Shown here piece after piece: positions 33,165-33,471 of a stretch of 33,471 nucleotides of DNA. The notes below the pieces were generated by a model, which saw only the letters and a list, made by a program, of their open reading frames with translations, was not told where the DNA came from and searched no databases. How positions within the stretch are numbered: position 1 is the first letter of the stretch; each line of letters begins with the position of its first letter. Origin of the DNA: Terribium retamae (lineage in GTDB: Bacteria; Pseudomonadota; Alphaproteobacteria; Rhizobiales; Rhizobiaceae); NCBI RefSeq assembly GCF_022347545.1, contig NZ_JAKREW010000044.1, forward strand, positions 1 to 33,471, read 5' to 3'. The position numbers and the translations under genes were made by a program.

Positions 33165-33471
33165 CCTGGGCGCGCTGCCACCACCGAAATTTCCACCAGG
33201 GTTCCCGGTGAGAGGGTGGCTTCGATACACATGCGTTGCGGCCAATGTTGGGGGTTGTCGCCAACCCAGCTCAGCCACTCGACATCGAAGGCTTTCTTGT
33301 CACCAATATCTGCCAGGAAGACCGTGACCGACAGCAAATTGCTGCGGTCTGTTCCTAGTTCTCCAAGCACGCGGTCGATCTTGGCGAAAGCGGCGGCGAT
33401 CTGACCTTTCAGGTCAAGCGCCTTGTCGTCGGACGTTGCAACCGCCCATGCGAGGTTGCCAAACCCCGAGC
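33161..33471 (-). CDS. RidA/YjgF-family protein, 5' end beyond the window
   Basis: The minus frame is open from the window edge to 33161 and encodes about 102 residues of a RidA-like protein (SGFGNLAWAVATSDD, QIAAAFAKIDRVLGELGTDR, NLLSVTVFLADIGDK, then WPQRMCIEATLSPGTLVEIS). The Arg in PQRMCIE corresponds to the RidA carboxylate-binding Arg. RidA enzymes hydrolyse reactive enamines and imines released by PLP enzymes. It is convergent with the hydrolase gene and overlaps its end by four bases. The N-terminus is missing. Confidence 0.82.
   Translation of the reverse strand, partial: SGFGNLAWAVATSDDKALDLKGQIAAAFAKIDRVLGELGTDRSNLLSVTVFLADIGDKKAFDVEWLSWVGDNPQHWPQRMCIEATLSPGTLVEISVVAARPG

Overview
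The window looks like chromosome or large-replicon DNA from a GC-rich alphaproteobacterium, most likely a Rhizobiales member. It is dense in ABC importers, has GTG/TTG starts and tightly overlapped operons, and shows AmiC/AmiR, IclR, LysR and RES/Xre gene types. This placement is inferred from gene content and style, not from a marker gene. No rRNA, tRNA, CRISPR array or insertion sequence was seen.

Layout. (1) 79-7471, minus strand: an amide-type sensing, uptake and hydrolysis module. It runs from a cytoplasmic AmiC-like ligand sensor, through an AmiR-like ANTAR antiterminator and a leader with tandem hairpins ending in a strong intrinsic terminator, to a nitrilase-superfamily hydrolase and a LIV/urea-type ABC importer whose second permease is fused to an ATPase. 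(2) 7990-8849, minus: a RES-domain toxin with an Xre/MbcA-type antitoxin. (3) 9162-16014: an alanine racemase-EamA exporter pair, a divergent saccharopine-dehydrogenase-like protein, and a polar amino-acid importer operon (binding protein plus two permeases, no ATPase) that ends in a C45 (isopenicillin N acyltransferase-like) Ntn-hydrolase. (4) 16140-23573: an IclR regulator divergent from a six-gene plus-strand operon: PEP mutase, class I aminotransferase, nucleotidyltransferase, CDP-alcohol phosphotransferase, a beta-lactam-synthetase/asparagine-synthetase-like ligase without the Cys nucleophile, and an EamA exporter. (5) 23582-29844, minus: a complete peptide/nickel-type ABC importer translationally coupled to a metallophosphoesterase. 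(6) 30083-33164, plus: LysR regulator, aminotransferase and phosphonopyruvate hydrolase, a layout matching the phosphonoalanine-degrading pal genes of Variovorax. A partial RidA-like gene closes the window on the minus strand.

The most interesting content is regions 4-6. The PEP mutase carries the diagnostic Asn (EDKGFPKMNSF) and the hydrolase the diagnostic Thr (EDKSFPKVTSL). One locus therefore encodes formation of a C-P bond (PEP to phosphonopyruvate, presumably then phosphonoalanine) and its cleavage (phosphonoalanine to phosphonopyruvate to pyruvate plus phosphate). No phosphonopyruvate decarboxylase is present, so transamination is the likely pull on the unfavourable mutase reaction. 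The nucleotidyltransferase/CDP-alcohol phosphotransferase pair suggests activation of the phosphonate with CMP and transfer to an alcohol, giving a phosphonate ester or phosphonolipid. The ligase suggests an amide bond, and EamA suggests export. The neighbouring importer, phosphoesterase and pal genes could retrieve and mineralise the same or a related compound. I know of no described pathway with exactly this gene set, but that has not been checked by any search.
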